From Variovorax paradoxus EPS (lineage in GTDB: Bacteria > Pseudomonadota > Gammaproteobacteria > Burkholderiales > Burkholderiaceae_C), in the NCBI RefSeq assembly GCF_000184745.1, contig NC_014931.1, positions 3,720,001-3,784,000 on the forward strand: a DNA stretch of 64,000 nt, in the 5' to 3' direction. This document shows, piece by piece, positions 42,820 to 52,689 of this stretch. The stretch's first letter is position 1, and every line of letters begins with the position of its first letter. Under the pieces are notes generated by a model that was given only the letters and a program-made list of their open reading frames with translations, made no database searches and was not told the origin of the DNA. The position numbers and the translations under genes are program-made.

Positions 42820-43979
42820 GCGGCGGCCTTCTCGCGCACCGGCGTTTGCGACGAAGGCGGCACGATGTCGTTGGCGATGACCTCGCCGAAGGGCCCGGTG
42901 ATGTTCGCCTGCCCCGCCGGGCGCACATGGTCCAGCGGCAGCAGCGGGAACAACAGCTCGGCCACGCGGTACGCCTCTTCGAGATGCGGATAGCCCGAGA
43001 AGATGAAAGTCTCCACGCCGAGCGCCGCGTATTCCTTGATGCGCGCCGCCACCTCCTCCGGACTGCCCACGAGCGCCGTGCCCGCGCCGCCGCGCACCAG
43101 GCCCACGCCGGCCCACAGGTTCGGCGACACCTCGAGCTTGTCGCGCCGCCCGCCGTGCAATGCGGCCATGCGCTGCTGCCCCACCGAGTCGAAACGCGAG
43201 AAGGCTTTCTGCGCAGCGGCGATGGTGTCGTCGGTCACATAGGAGATGAGCTCGTCGGCGGCGCGCCAGGCCGCTTCGCTGGTCTCGCGCACGATCACAT
43301 GCAGGCGGATGCCGAAGCGCAGCGTGCGGCCGTGCTTGGCCGCTGCGGCACGGGCCTTGGAGATCTTGTCGGCCACGTCCGCAGGCGGCTCGCCCCAGGT
43401 GAGGTACACGTCGACCTGCTCGCCCGCAAGTTCGATGGCCGCTTCAGACGAGCCGCCAAACCACAGCGGTGGATAAGGCTTCTGTACTGGTGGATAGAGC
43501 GTCTTCGCGTTCTCGACGCGCAGGTGCTTGCCCGAGAAGTTGACCGTTTCGCCCGCAGCCACGCCGCGCCAGATGCGCAGGAACTCGTCAGTGACTTCGT
43601 AGCGCTCGGCGTGCGTGAGGAAGCTGCCGTCACCGTGCTGCTCGTCGGGGTCGCCGCCGGTCACGACGTTGATGAGCAGGCGGCCGTCTGAGAAGCGATC
43701 GAGCGTTGCAGCCTGACGCGCGGAAACCGTCGGCGAAATGATGCCGGGGCGGATTGCGACCAGGAACTTGAGCCGCTCGGTCTGTGCCGCGAGCGACGAG
43801 GCGACGACCCACGAGTCTTCGCACGAGCGCCCCGTCGGAATCAGCACGCCTTCGTAGCCCAGTTCGTCGGCGGCCTGCGCCACTTGCCGCAGGTAGCGAT
43901 GGCTCACCGTGCGCGCGCCGCGCGAGGTGCCGAGGTAGCGGCTGTCGCCGTGCGTGGGGAGGAACCAGAAAAGTTGCAT
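42816..43979 (-). CDS. ssuD: FMNH2-dependent alkanesulfonate/methanesulfonate monooxygenase (SsuD/MsuD)
   Basis: This 387-residue luciferase-like enzyme breaks the C-S bond of sulfonates, giving sulfite and an aldehyde. Family landmarks are [78 protein letters not shown] and [18 protein letters not shown]. The stretch [20 protein letters not shown] and [20 protein letters not shown] look closer to MsuD than to E. coli SsuD, from memory. Coupling to an MsuC-like gene agrees. The predicted sigma54 start coincides with the ATG, and no ribosome site is visible, so the message may be leaderless. Confidence 0.9.
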   Translation of the reverse strand: MQLFWFLPTHGDSRYLGTSRGARTVSHRYLRQVAQAADELGYEGVLIPTGRSCEDSWVVASSLAAQTERLKFLVAIRPGIISPTVSARQAATLDRFSDGRLLINVVTGGDPDEQHGDGSFLTHAERYEVTDEFLRIWRGVAAGETVNFSGKHLRVENAKTLYPPVQKPYPPLWFGGSSEAAIELAGEQVDVYLTWGEPPADVADKISKARAAAAKHGRTLRFGIRLHVIVRETSEAAWRAADELISYVTDDTIAAAQKAFSRFDSVGQQRMAALHGGRRDKLEVSPNLWAGVGLVRGGAGTALVGSPEEVAARIKEYAALGVETFIFSGYPHLEEAYRVAELLFPLLPLDHVRPAGQANITGPFGEVIANDIVPPSSQTPVREKAAA

Positions 43980-43989
43980 GCGGCAGTTC

Positions 43990-44006
43990 AGCAGTTAGCG
44001 TGCCAA
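43990..44006 (-). promoter_or_regulatory. ssuD: Sigma54 (-24/-12) promoter of ssuD
   Basis: On the minus strand it reads TTGGCACG-CTAA-CTGCT, with the GG/GC spacing exact and one mismatch in the -12 box. The expected start is at about 43979, the first base of the ssuD ATG. Confidence 0.72.
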
Positions 44007-44045
44007 TCGCCCTGCCTGCGGGAACGCGCGAAAGCATGCGATTTC

Positions 44046-44061
44046 TGCTGCTGGAGCAGCA
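44046..44061. promoter_or_regulatory. Predicted SfnR site in the ssuD/sfnR divergent region
   Basis: A perfect TGCTG-CTGGAG-CAGCA lies about 75 bases upstream of the ssuD start. Degenerate copies follow at 44077 (only TGCTG intact) and at 44109-44124 (TGCTG-CCATGG-AAGCA). Confidence 0.65.
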
Positions 44062-44181
44062 GCCGAACACCACATCTGCTGCATGCGGCACATCGACCCT
44101 TCTCGCGCTGCTGCCATGGAAGCAAAACGAGGATCGATAGACGGATCGCATCGTTGGTCGCGCTCTTCTTCGCCGCGAACA

Positions 44182-44197
44182 TGCTGCTGGCGCAGCA
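44182..44197. promoter_or_regulatory. Second perfect SfnR site in the divergent region
   Basis: TGCTG-CTGGCG-CAGCA lies 35 bases before the GTG start of the plus-strand gene. So close to that gene it could repress or autoregulate it, or act on ssuD from afar. Confidence 0.6.
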
Positions 44198-44231
44198 ACC
44201 GTGCTGCCTGCACATCATCGAGGACTTGTGT

Positions 44232-45415
44232 GTGAGTTCAGTTCTTTCCATTCCGGTTGCCGAATCCCCACGCGACATCGCGCGCGATCTCATGCAGCGC
44301 TTCGCCGCCACCGCGGTGGAGCGCGACGAGCGCGGCGGCACGCCGAAGGCCGAGCGCGATGCCCTGCGCGACAGCGGCCTGCTGGCCCTGAGCATTCCGC
44401 ACGAGTTCGGCGGCGGCGGCGCGGACTGGCGCGAGACGCTGGATGTCGTGCGCCTGCTGGCGCAGGCCGACAGCTCGATCGCCCACGTCTTCGGTTTTCA
44501 TCACCTGATGCTGGCCACGGTGCGCCTGTTCGCGCGGCCTTCGCAGTGGCAGCCGTGGTTCGAGCAGACCGCGCGCCGCCGCTGGTTCTGGGGCAACGCG
44601 CTCAACCCGCTGGACGATCGCACGGTGTCGAGCGCCCACGAAGGCTGGCGCGAGTTCACCGGGCAGAAGAGCTTCTGCTCGGGCGCACTCGATTCCGAGA
44701 TGCTCATCGCCTCGGCGCGCGAAGCGGGCAGCGGAGCCTTCATCGTCGCGGCGGTGCCCACGGGCCGCTCGGGCATCTTCGTCGCGCCCGACTGGAACAA
44801 CATCGGCCAGCGCCAGACCGACAGCGGCAGCGTGACCTTCGAGAAGGTGCGCGTGGAGCAGCACGAGGTGCTGGCCGACCCGGGGCCACTGTCGACGCCT
44901 TTCGCGTGCCTGCGGCCGCTGGTGTCGCAGCTCGTGCTGGCCAACATCTACCTGGGCATCGCCGAGGCGGCCTTCCACGACGCGAGGCACTACACGCTGC
45001 ATGAGTCGCGCCCCTGGCATGCGGCGCATGTGGCGCAGATGCACGAAGACCCGTATGTGCTCGGCCACTACGGCGATTTCTGGGTCGGCCTGGAGAGCGT
45101 ACGCGTGCTGGCCGACCGCGCGGCCGACCGGCTCGACACCGCATGGCGGCGCGGCCCCGCGCTGACCGAGCGCGAGCGCGGCGACGTCGCGCTGGCAGTG
45201 GCCACCGCCAAGGTCGCGGCCACGAACACGGGCCTGGACATCTGTACGCGCATGTTCGACGTGGCCGGCGCACGCGCCACCCACGGCGGCCTGCGCCTGG
45301 ACCGCCACTGGCGCAACCTGCGCACCCAGACCCTGCACGACCCCGTGGCCTACAAGCTGCGCGAGCTCGGCGAATGGGCCCTCAAGCAGCAATACCCCGT
45401 ACCCACCTTCTACTC

Positions 45416-45419
<4 letters not shown>
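44232..45419 (+). CDS. MsuC/SfnB-like flavin monooxygenase (acyl-CoA-dehydrogenase fold)
   Basis: This 395-residue protein is a close paralogue of the product at 41629. They share [45 protein letters not shown] and [20 protein letters not shown]. The start is a GTG at 44232 with GAGGAC as ribosome site; an upstream TTG at 44226 is less likely. Its stop overlaps the sfnR start (ATGA), so enzyme and activator are translationally coupled. The substrate is unknown. It may be a second methanesulfinate or sulfone oxidase with a different range. Confidence 0.85.
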
Positions 45420-46552
<1,133 letters not shown>

Positions 46553-46700
46553 CCCTGAAAAGCAGGCCTCTCGCAGGCTGAGCATGCCCCCTTCCGACCG
46601 CGTTGTTCGAGATGCTTCACGAGCAGGGTCTTGCCGCACAGCAGTTTCATATCACCCCGCTATGATCGGTTCAGGAAATACAACGTTTTTTTCCAAATAC

Positions 46701-47405
46701 ATGATCATCAAAAAAAACAGCCTCCAGGAACGCAAACAGCGGGAAATCGACCAACGTCGCAAAGACATCCTGAAAGTCGTGCGCAAGATGATCGTCAAGG
46801 GCGGCGCGCGCGAGATCACGATGCGCAAAGTAGCCGACGAGTCGGGCTTCTCGACCACCGTGGTCTATGCGCTGTTCGGCGACAAGGCGACGATGATCAC
46901 CAACGCGGTTGACGACGACATCATCCGACTGCAGAAGCTGCTGCGCGCAGCGATCGCCGAAGGCAAGACAACGCTCGAACGCGTGCGGCTTGCGAGCCGG
47001 GCTTACGTCGAGAACGGCCTGCAGCACCCCGATCAGTATTTTCTTGTCTTCATGGAGCGCCGGCCGGCCGCGCCGCCCGAAACCTCGACGCTGGAATTCG
47101 GCAATCCGGAGTACGACCCGTACGCCCTCGTGCGCAGTCTCGCGGTGGGGCTGGTCAATGACGGCATCGTCGCGGCCACCGAGGCCGAGATCGATGTCAT
47201 CACGCAAGTGATCTGGGAAGGCTTGCACGGCATGACCTCGCTGCGCGTTTCCACCGGCGACGACCCGTGGATCGAGCGAATCGGTGCGCAGGCGCATCTC
47301 GACTTTTTGCTCGACATCGTCCTGCTCGGCATCATCCATCGCTTTCCGGGCAAGAAATCGGCGGCCGCGATCAAGCAGCTTTCCGGACCGCGCCCCGCCG
47401 TATAG
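46701..47405 (+). CDS. TetR-family transcriptional regulator
   Basis: This 234-residue regulator has an N-terminal helix-turn-helix (GGAREITMRKVADESGFSTT, then VVYALFGDKATMI) and a ligand-binding C-terminal half (YFLVFMERRPAAPPETSTLE). The ATG at 46701 is used; an ATG at 46662 would add 13 residues. The N-terminal tail is very basic (IIKKNSLQERKQREIDQRRK). It is convergent with the aldehyde dehydrogenase gene, 23 bases away, and is the best candidate to control the porin-oxidase-carrier operon, though it lies at that operon's far end. Confidence 0.85.
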   Translation: MIIKKNSLQERKQREIDQRRKDILKVVRKMIVKGGAREITMRKVADESGFSTTVVYALFGDKATMITNAVDDDIIRLQKLLRAAIAEGKTTLERVRLASRAYVENGLQHPDQYFLVFMERRPAAPPETSTLEFGNPEYDPYALVRSLAVGLVNDGIVAATEAEIDVITQVIWEGLHGMTSLRVSTGDDPWIERIGAQAHLDFLLDIVLLGIIHRFPGKKSAAAIKQLSGPRPAV

Positions 47406-47428
47406 CAAGCGAGGGGGCTGCGCCTTCT

Positions 47429-48829
47429 TCAGCGCACCAGCAGCTTCATCATCAATTCAAAGGTCTTTCCGTAAGGCGGCTTGAACAGCCCCAGCCCGTT
47501 GAACGTCGACTGATGGAAGATCGGCTTCATCTTCGAGAAGGTCTCGAAGCCGTATTCCCCGTGGTAAGCGCCCATGCCGCTCGCACCGATGCCGCCGAAG
47601 GGCAGGTCGTCCTGCGCAATGTGCAGCAGCGTGTCGTTGATCGACACGCCGCCAGCCACGGTGTTGTGCATCACCTTGTCGATGGTCGCCCGATTCTTCT
47701 CGAACAGATACAGCGCCAGCGGTCGCGGGTGCGCGTTGACATAGCCGATGGCCTCGTCGATGGCCCCGTAGCTCATCACCGGCAAGATGGGGCCGAAGAT
47801 CTCTTCCTTCATCACGCGCATGCTGTCCTGGACGCCGGTCAGCAGCACCGGGGGAAAGCGCCGTGTGGCGGCGTCGGGAGCCATGTCGGACAGCGGCACA
47901 GCGGATGCACCTTCCTGCAGCGCCAGTGCCGCCAATTCCTGCAGCCGCGAGAAGTGGCGCGGGCTCACGATGCTCGTGTAGTCGTTGTTGTTCGCAAGGT
48001 CCGGGTACATCGCCGCGAACACGCGCCGCGCGCTGTCGATGAAGCGCTGCTGCTGGCCTTCGGGTACCAGCACGTAGTCGGGCGCGATGCATGTCTGGCC
48101 CGCGTTGAGCGTCTTGCCCACAAGGATGCGCTCCACTGCTTTTTCAAAACCGGCACCGGGCCCGATGATCGCAGGCGACTTGCCACCCAGCTCCAGCGTG
48201 ACCGGTGTGAGGTTCTCGCTCGCGGCGCGCATCACGTGATGGCCCACGGCCGTGGAACCGGTGAACAGCAAATGGTCGAAGGGCAGGCTGGAGAACTCGC
48301 GCGCGGCCTCGGCGTCGCCATTCACGACCGCGATCTCCTCGGCCGCAAAGCTCGCGCGCACCAGTGTTGCGAACAGTTCTGCAAAGCGGGGCGTGAACTC
48401 CGATTGCTTGAGCATCACGCGGTTGCCCGCAGCCAGCGCCGCAGTCATCGGCCCCACGGCCAGGTTCAACGGATAGTTCCACGGCACCAGGATGCCCACC
48501 ACGCCCAGCGGCTGCGGCATGATCCGCGACGACGCGGGCTTGAACCACAGGCCGGTCGAGCGACGCTGCACCCGCATCCATTTCCTGCCGTGGCTCAACG
48601 CATGGTCGATGCCCTCGATGGCGGGGAACACCTCGGCCAGTTCGGTTTCCTGAAAGGGCCGATTGAAGAAGTCGGCGCTGATGGCGGCGGCGATCTCCTT
48701 GCGGTTGTCCTTCACCAGCGCGCGCAATCGTTTGAGGCGATCCGCACGCTCGCTCCATGGCGGCGTCTGCGCGCGCAGGCTGGCGGCACGCATGGCATCG
48801 AAAGTTTGTCGCATGGTCTGGATGGTCAT
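47429..48829 (-). CDS. calB: Aldehyde dehydrogenase, coniferyl aldehyde dehydrogenase type
   Basis: This 466-residue NAD(P)-dependent enzyme oxidises an aldehyde to the acid. Catalytic landmarks are VVGILVPWNYPLNLAVGPMT, FTGSTAVGHHVMRAA, VTLELGGKSPAIIGPGAGFE (general base Glu) and LNAGQTCIAPDYVLVPEG (nucleophile Cys). KEEIFGPILPVMSYG completes the NAD site. The short length, the lack of an N-terminal extension and the C-terminal PPYGKTFELMMKLLVR mark the coniferyl aldehyde dehydrogenase group. It is the last gene in the run from the porin. With no lignin-pathway gene near, the true substrate may be another aldehyde. Confidence 0.87.
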   Translation of the reverse strand: MTIQTMRQTFDAMRAASLRAQTPPWSERADRLKRLRALVKDNRKEIAAAISADFFNRPFQETELAEVFPAIEGIDHALSHGRKWMRVQRRSTGLWFKPASSRIMPQPLGVVGILVPWNYPLNLAVGPMTAALAAGNRVMLKQSEFTPRFAELFATLVRASFAAEEIAVVNGDAEAAREFSSLPFDHLLFTGSTAVGHHVMRAASENLTPVTLELGGKSPAIIGPGAGFEKAVERILVGKTLNAGQTCIAPDYVLVPEGQQQRFIDSARRVFAAMYPDLANNNDYTSIVSPRHFSRLQELAALALQEGASAVPLSDMAPDAATRRFPPVLLTGVQDSMRVMKEEIFGPILPVMSYGAIDEAIGYVNAHPRPLALYLFEKNRATIDKVMHNTVAGGVSINDTLLHIAQDDLPFGGIGASGMGAYHGEYGFETFSKMKPIFHQSTFNGLGLFKPPYGKTFELMMKLLVR

Positions 48830-48905
48830 CTATCTGAAGCCTCTGGGGCCATTTCTTCGAGAGTGGTTCTGGGTTTGCGACGCGTTGTGCTCTTCGGCCG
48901 AATAC

Positions 48906-50123
48906 TCATGTCGTTTGCTGAAGTACCTGCCAGCGATCCGACACCCTCCCGCCGCGCAGCGTGACGATCGCGCCGAATTGCAGCATCACGGCCTCGCTCT
49001 GGGTCGGGCGCAGGAATACGTAGTCGTCGGGCAAGAGCGCCGTGCGGTGCGATCCGTTGACAAACTCCTGGTTGGTGCTGTAGCCGAAGAGCTCGTTGCC
49101 GCGCAGCCCGGCAGGCGATTCGTAGCGCGCCATCCAGTGTCCCCCGTAAGTGAAGTAAGTGCGCTGGCGGTTCGGATTCCACCAGGCCTGCAGCTTGCCC
49201 AGCGCCGCAATGCCGGGCACCTTCGTGCCCTGCTGCACCTTGAGCACCGGCGTGGCGATGAACAACGCCGGCTCGTGTTCAGACAGGATGCCGAGGTCGA
49301 AGTCGGTCGGCTTGACCAGCGCGGAGCCCACCGAGACATCGTTGACCGGCGTCTCGATGCCCTCGTAGAGCCGGTAGGTCGGGCTGCCCGCCGCGTTGAG
49401 CGTCAGGCCGTCGTGCCACAGCGCGGGGTACTGCCTGCGCACAATGTTGCAAAAGGCCCGGTAGCGCGCCTGTGTCTTCGCATGCAGTTGCTCGTGCGAT
49501 CCGAGCATCGCGGGCAGCTTGACCACCTGCGGGTCGTAGCCCATGAAGCCCGCGAACTCGGCATGGTCCGGATGCGCGGCAACCGTTTCGAGCATTTGCG
49601 CGAGCATGCGCTCGTCTTCGACGCCGCCGCGATGCAGCCCGGTATCGATCTCGATGTTCAGCCGCAGCCGCAGACCACGCGCCGCGGCAAGGACCAAGTA
49701 CTGCTGCAGGCGCTCGGGCGTATCGATCAGCCATTGAAGCTGGCGCGATGGATCGAAGCTGCCGCGCAGCAGTTCGTAGAACTCGGCCACCGCACGCACC
49801 GGCATCGGCTTGCCGAGCAGGATGTCGGCTTGAGGAAAGGCCTCGGCTTCGGCGTTGAGAAACGGCCGATGAAAAGCCATCAGGCGCCGCGTCTTCGCGC
49901 GCTCGAAGATGTAGCCGATCAGCGGGATGCTGGGCAGCGACTTGGCGACCACGCGGAAATTCATGGGTGCGCGGATCGAGCGGCGCAGCACCTCGATGTT
50001 GCGGTCGAGCCGGTCGAGGTCGAGCACCAGGCACGGGCATGCGGGGCCGGCGCGCTGCAGCTCCGCGTTCAGCGCGCGAAAGTAATCGCCGTGCGGCGCA
50101 CCGGTGTCACGAGGGCGGATCAT
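48906..50123 (-). CDS. DSD1-family PLP-dependent enzyme (alanine-racemase-fold; D-threonine aldolase/D-serine dehydratase-like)
   Basis: This 405-residue enzyme has an N-terminal PLP barrel: PCLVLDLDRLDRNIEVLRRS, with the probable PLP lysine Lys61 in FRVVAKSLPSIPLIGYI. LNIEIDTGLHRGGVED and TLNAAGSPTYRLYEG follow. The C-terminal beta-domain includes LPDDYVFLRPTQSEAVMLQF. Related enzymes cleave or dehydrate D-3-hydroxy-amino acids and need a metal. The usual RPHVKTHK lysine motif of D-threonine aldolases is altered here. It overlaps the MFS gene by four bases. Confidence 0.82.
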   Translation of the reverse strand: MIRPRDTGAPHGDYFRALNAELQRAGPACPCLVLDLDRLDRNIEVLRRSIRAPMNFRVVAKSLPSIPLIGYIFERAKTRRLMAFHRPFLNAEAEAFPQADILLGKPMPVRAVAEFYELLRGSFDPSRQLQWLIDTPERLQQYLVLAAARGLRLRLNIEIDTGLHRGGVEDERMLAQMLETVAAHPDHAEFAGFMGYDPQVVKLPAMLGSHEQLHAKTQARYRAFCNIVRRQYPALWHDGLTLNAAGSPTYRLYEGIETPVNDVSVGSALVKPTDFDLGILSEHEPALFIATPVLKVQQGTKVPGIAALGKLQAWWNPNRQRTYFTYGGHWMARYESPAGLRGNELFGYSTNQEFVNGSHRTALLPDDYVFLRPTQSEAVMLQFGAIVTLRGGRVSDRWQVLQQTT

Positions 50124-51307
50124 GCGTTCTCCAGCGACTGACGGCGCAGCCGCAGGATCAGCGGCACGGTCAGCAGGCTCGCGCCCGCCAGCACCAGGAA
50201 GGCCGTCGACGGATGCTCGACCAGCAGTTGCACCGCGACGCAAATCACCACCGCGCCCGCATTGGCGGCCATCCACACCAGTGCCGCCGCCGTGCCCGCA
50301 TTGCGGCGCGAGCGGCGCTCGACCATCTCGAGCACGATCGGCAGCGTGGAAAGCTGAAGCATGCCCAGCACAGTCATCACGACCAGGCCGGTGGCCACGC
50401 CCGGTGCGAACGACAACACGACACCGCCGACAGCTGCAACAGCCACCGAGACCAGCATCAGCGTGTATTCCTTGCGTTTGCGCGCCACCCACGCTGGAAT
50501 GAAGACCGAGCCCACGATGCCCGCGACGATCATCGCCAGCAGCATCACGCCCGAAGCCTCGGGCGCCACGCCGGCCGGCTCCAGCAGCGCCTCGAGCCAG
50601 GTCATGTAGGCCATGACAGTGCCGACGGCAATGAACATCAGCGCGGCGATGGTGCGCAGGAAGCCATCGGCCCAGACCTCGCGCAACGAGGCCAGGCCAA
50701 CCGGCGGCGGCCCCGTGTCACGGTAATCGCCGGGCCGGCGCAGGCAGATCGCAAGCACGATGGCCGCAGCAATGCCGTAGGCGGTGCCGATGCGAATCAG
50801 CAGCGGAATCTGGTCGAGCGTGGAGAACACGGTGCCCAGGCCGATTGCCAGCAGTTGGCCCGCATACAGTGCGGCGGTGCCCAGCGCGATGCCCAGTGGG
50901 CGGTCTTTCTCCGCCAGGTAGTTGCCGGACAGCTTGGCCACACCGTTGAGAATCAGCGGCTGCGCCGCCGCCGAGACGAACTGGCCGATGAAAGCCCAGG
51001 TGAAGTCGTCGCTGACCAGCCGCAGCGCGCCACCGATGGCGGTGAGCAGCACGCCCACGGCCAGGCTGGAGCGAAACCAGCGGTCGAGTGCAATGCCGGT
51101 CGGCAGCGCCAGGACCACGTAGAGCAGCGACGAAATCTGCGCGAGCCAGCCGATGGCGCCCACCGAAACGCCGTAGCGCTGCGCCGCCACGGTGGTGATT
51201 GGCGCATAGGCAAGCTGCATGACCATGGTGGCCGAAGCCGCCAGCGCGTAAGCGGCGACGATGGACCAGCGGCTGCTCGCGGGCCGGGGCGAAGCGTCGT
51301 TGACCAT
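50120..51307 (-). CDS. Major facilitator superfamily (MFS) transporter
   Basis: This 395-residue inner-membrane carrier has 12 predicted helices in two halves. The MFS loop between helices 2 and 3 appears as GIALDRWFRSSLAVGVLLT. The mid-protein loop and second half start near DYRDTGPPPVGLASLREVWA. It starts one base from the FAD oxidase stop and its stop overlaps the PLP gene start. Import of the pathway substrate, or export of a product, is possible. Confidence 0.88.
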   Translation of the reverse strand: MVNDASPRPASSRWSIVAAYALAASATMVMQLAYAPITTVAAQRYGVSVGAIGWLAQISSLLYVVLALPTGIALDRWFRSSLAVGVLLTAIGGALRLVSDDFTWAFIGQFVSAAAQPLILNGVAKLSGNYLAEKDRPLGIALGTAALYAGQLLAIGLGTVFSTLDQIPLLIRIGTAYGIAAAIVLAICLRRPGDYRDTGPPPVGLASLREVWADGFLRTIAALMFIAVGTVMAYMTWLEALLEPAGVAPEASGVMLLAMIVAGIVGSVFIPAWVARKRKEYTLMLVSVAVAAVGGVVLSFAPGVATGLVVMTVLGMLQLSTLPIVLEMVERRSRRNAGTAAALVWMAANAGAVVICVAVQLLVEHPSTAFLVLAGASLLTVPLILRLRRQSLENA

Positions 51308-51308
51308 C

Positions 51309-52634
51309 TCAGGCTCCCAGCATGTGCCGAAGCAGCGGATTGAGAAAGACGCCCTTGGGGTCCATGCGTCGGCGCAGCGCCGCGAAGTCGTCCCAGCGCG
51401 GGTAGCGTCTGGACAGTTCGGCCGCGCCCAGGTAGTGCATCTTTCCCCAGTGCGGACGGCCCCCATGGTTGAGGAAGATCGCCTCGGCGCCACGGAAGTA
51501 GGCCTCGTGCGGCATGCCGACATACTGGTGCACCGAAATCGAGGCCGTGTCGCGTCCGTAGAACGGCGACAGCCAGATGTCGTCGCCCTTGACATAGCGG
51601 TATTCGACCGGAAAGTGCACGGGCACTTTCTTCTTCTCGATGAACTCGGCCAGTTCGCGCAGCGCCTCGGGGCCGCGCTCGGCCGGCAGTTCGTATTCCA
51701 TTTCCTGGAAATGCACCAGCCGCACGGAAGAAAAGGCGCGGTGGCAGTTGGCCACCATGGTGCTGGTGTCGTGCTTCAGCGTCGATGCGATCAGGCGTGC
51801 CATCGCGGGCACCGCGCTGGGCCGCATGCGCGCATAGCGAGAGATCGCGCTCAGCGCGCCGTTCTCGAGCACCATCTCGAGCGCGGCCGTCGAGCGGCGG
51901 CTCGACTCGGGCTCGTCGGTCGGGTCCATCAGCTTGACCAGCGTGCGGCGCGTGTAGGGCACCCAGTAGAACTCGAAGTGCCGGTGCTGCGCGGCCAGCG
52001 TGGGCGCCGCCGCGAGGCATTCGTCGAGGTCCATCGCCTGCTTGACGAGCTTGAGCTTGTAGGTCGGCGCGACCTCGATGTCGAACCTGGCCATCACGCC
52101 GAGCGCGCCGAGCGCCACGCGGCTCGCGGCAAACAGCTCGGGCTCCTGCGTTGCGGAGCATTCGACCGCCTCGCCGTCGGCCGTGACCAGCGTCATCGCC
52201 TGTACCTGCGTAGAGATCGAGCCCAGCCTCAGCCCGGTGCCGTGCGTGCCCGTGGCCACCGCGCCGGCCAGTGCCTGCTTGTTGATGTCACCGAGATTCA
52301 GCATGCCCCAACCGCGCAGCGCGAGTTCTTCGCCCAGTGGCTTGAGTTGAGTGCCGGCCCAGAGCCGGGCACGGCCGTTCTCGACCGACTCCAGGCCCGT
52401 GAGGTTGCATAGCGACAGCAGCGTGCCATCGGTCTGCACCAGCGGCACGAACGAATGGCCGCTGCCTGCCACCCGGATGGATTCGCCGGCAGCCGAGGCC
52501 GCGCGCACCGTGGCCTGCAGTTGCGGCAGCGAACGCGGCCGCAGCAGTTGACGCGGCTGAAAGCGCACTGCGCCCGACCAGTTGCGCCAGGGCTTGACCT
52601 TGCCGGAGGGGGCGCTGCTTTTCTCGGCGGACAT
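51309..52634 (-). CDS. FAD-linked lactone oxidase (D-arabinono-1,4-lactone oxidase family)
   Basis: This 441-residue VAO-type flavoprotein resembles gulonolactone/arabinonolactone oxidases. The PP-loop VAGSGHSFVPLVQTDGTLLS has His60 in the position that holds FAD covalently. GDINKQALAGAVATGTHGTG follows. The C-terminal lactone-oxidase domain carries HWGKMHYLGAAELSRRYPRW and DPKGVFLNPLLRHMLG. Start 52634 follows a GGAAC ribosome site; an in-frame ATG at 52646 is also possible. It lies 55 bases after the porin and one base before the MFS gene. Confidence 0.87.
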   Translation of the reverse strand: MSAEKSSAPSGKVKPWRNWSGAVRFQPRQLLRPRSLPQLQATVRAASAAGESIRVAGSGHSFVPLVQTDGTLLSLCNLTGLESVENGRARLWAGTQLKPLGEELALRGWGMLNLGDINKQALAGAVATGTHGTGLRLGSISTQVQAMTLVTADGEAVECSATQEPELFAASRVALGALGVMARFDIEVAPTYKLKLVKQAMDLDECLAAAPTLAAQHRHFEFYWVPYTRRTLVKLMDPTDEPESSRRSTAALEMVLENGALSAISRYARMRPSAVPAMARLIASTLKHDTSTMVANCHRAFSSVRLVHFQEMEYELPAERGPEALRELAEFIEKKKVPVHFPVEYRYVKGDDIWLSPFYGRDTASISVHQYVGMPHEAYFRGAEAIFLNHGGRPHWGKMHYLGAAELSRRYPRWDDFAALRRRMDPKGVFLNPLLRHMLGA

Positions 52635-52689
52635 CACGTGTTCCATGAAGTTTTTCAAAAGGGAAATACGAATGGGGGCGCCGTGGACC

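Noticed and set aside
44154..44169. Possible sigma54 promoter for the plus-strand gene at 44232
   Set aside because: TTGGTCGCGCTCTTCT keeps GG but lacks the -12 GC and the CACG, so it is too weak to call. How that gene and sfnR are started remains open.
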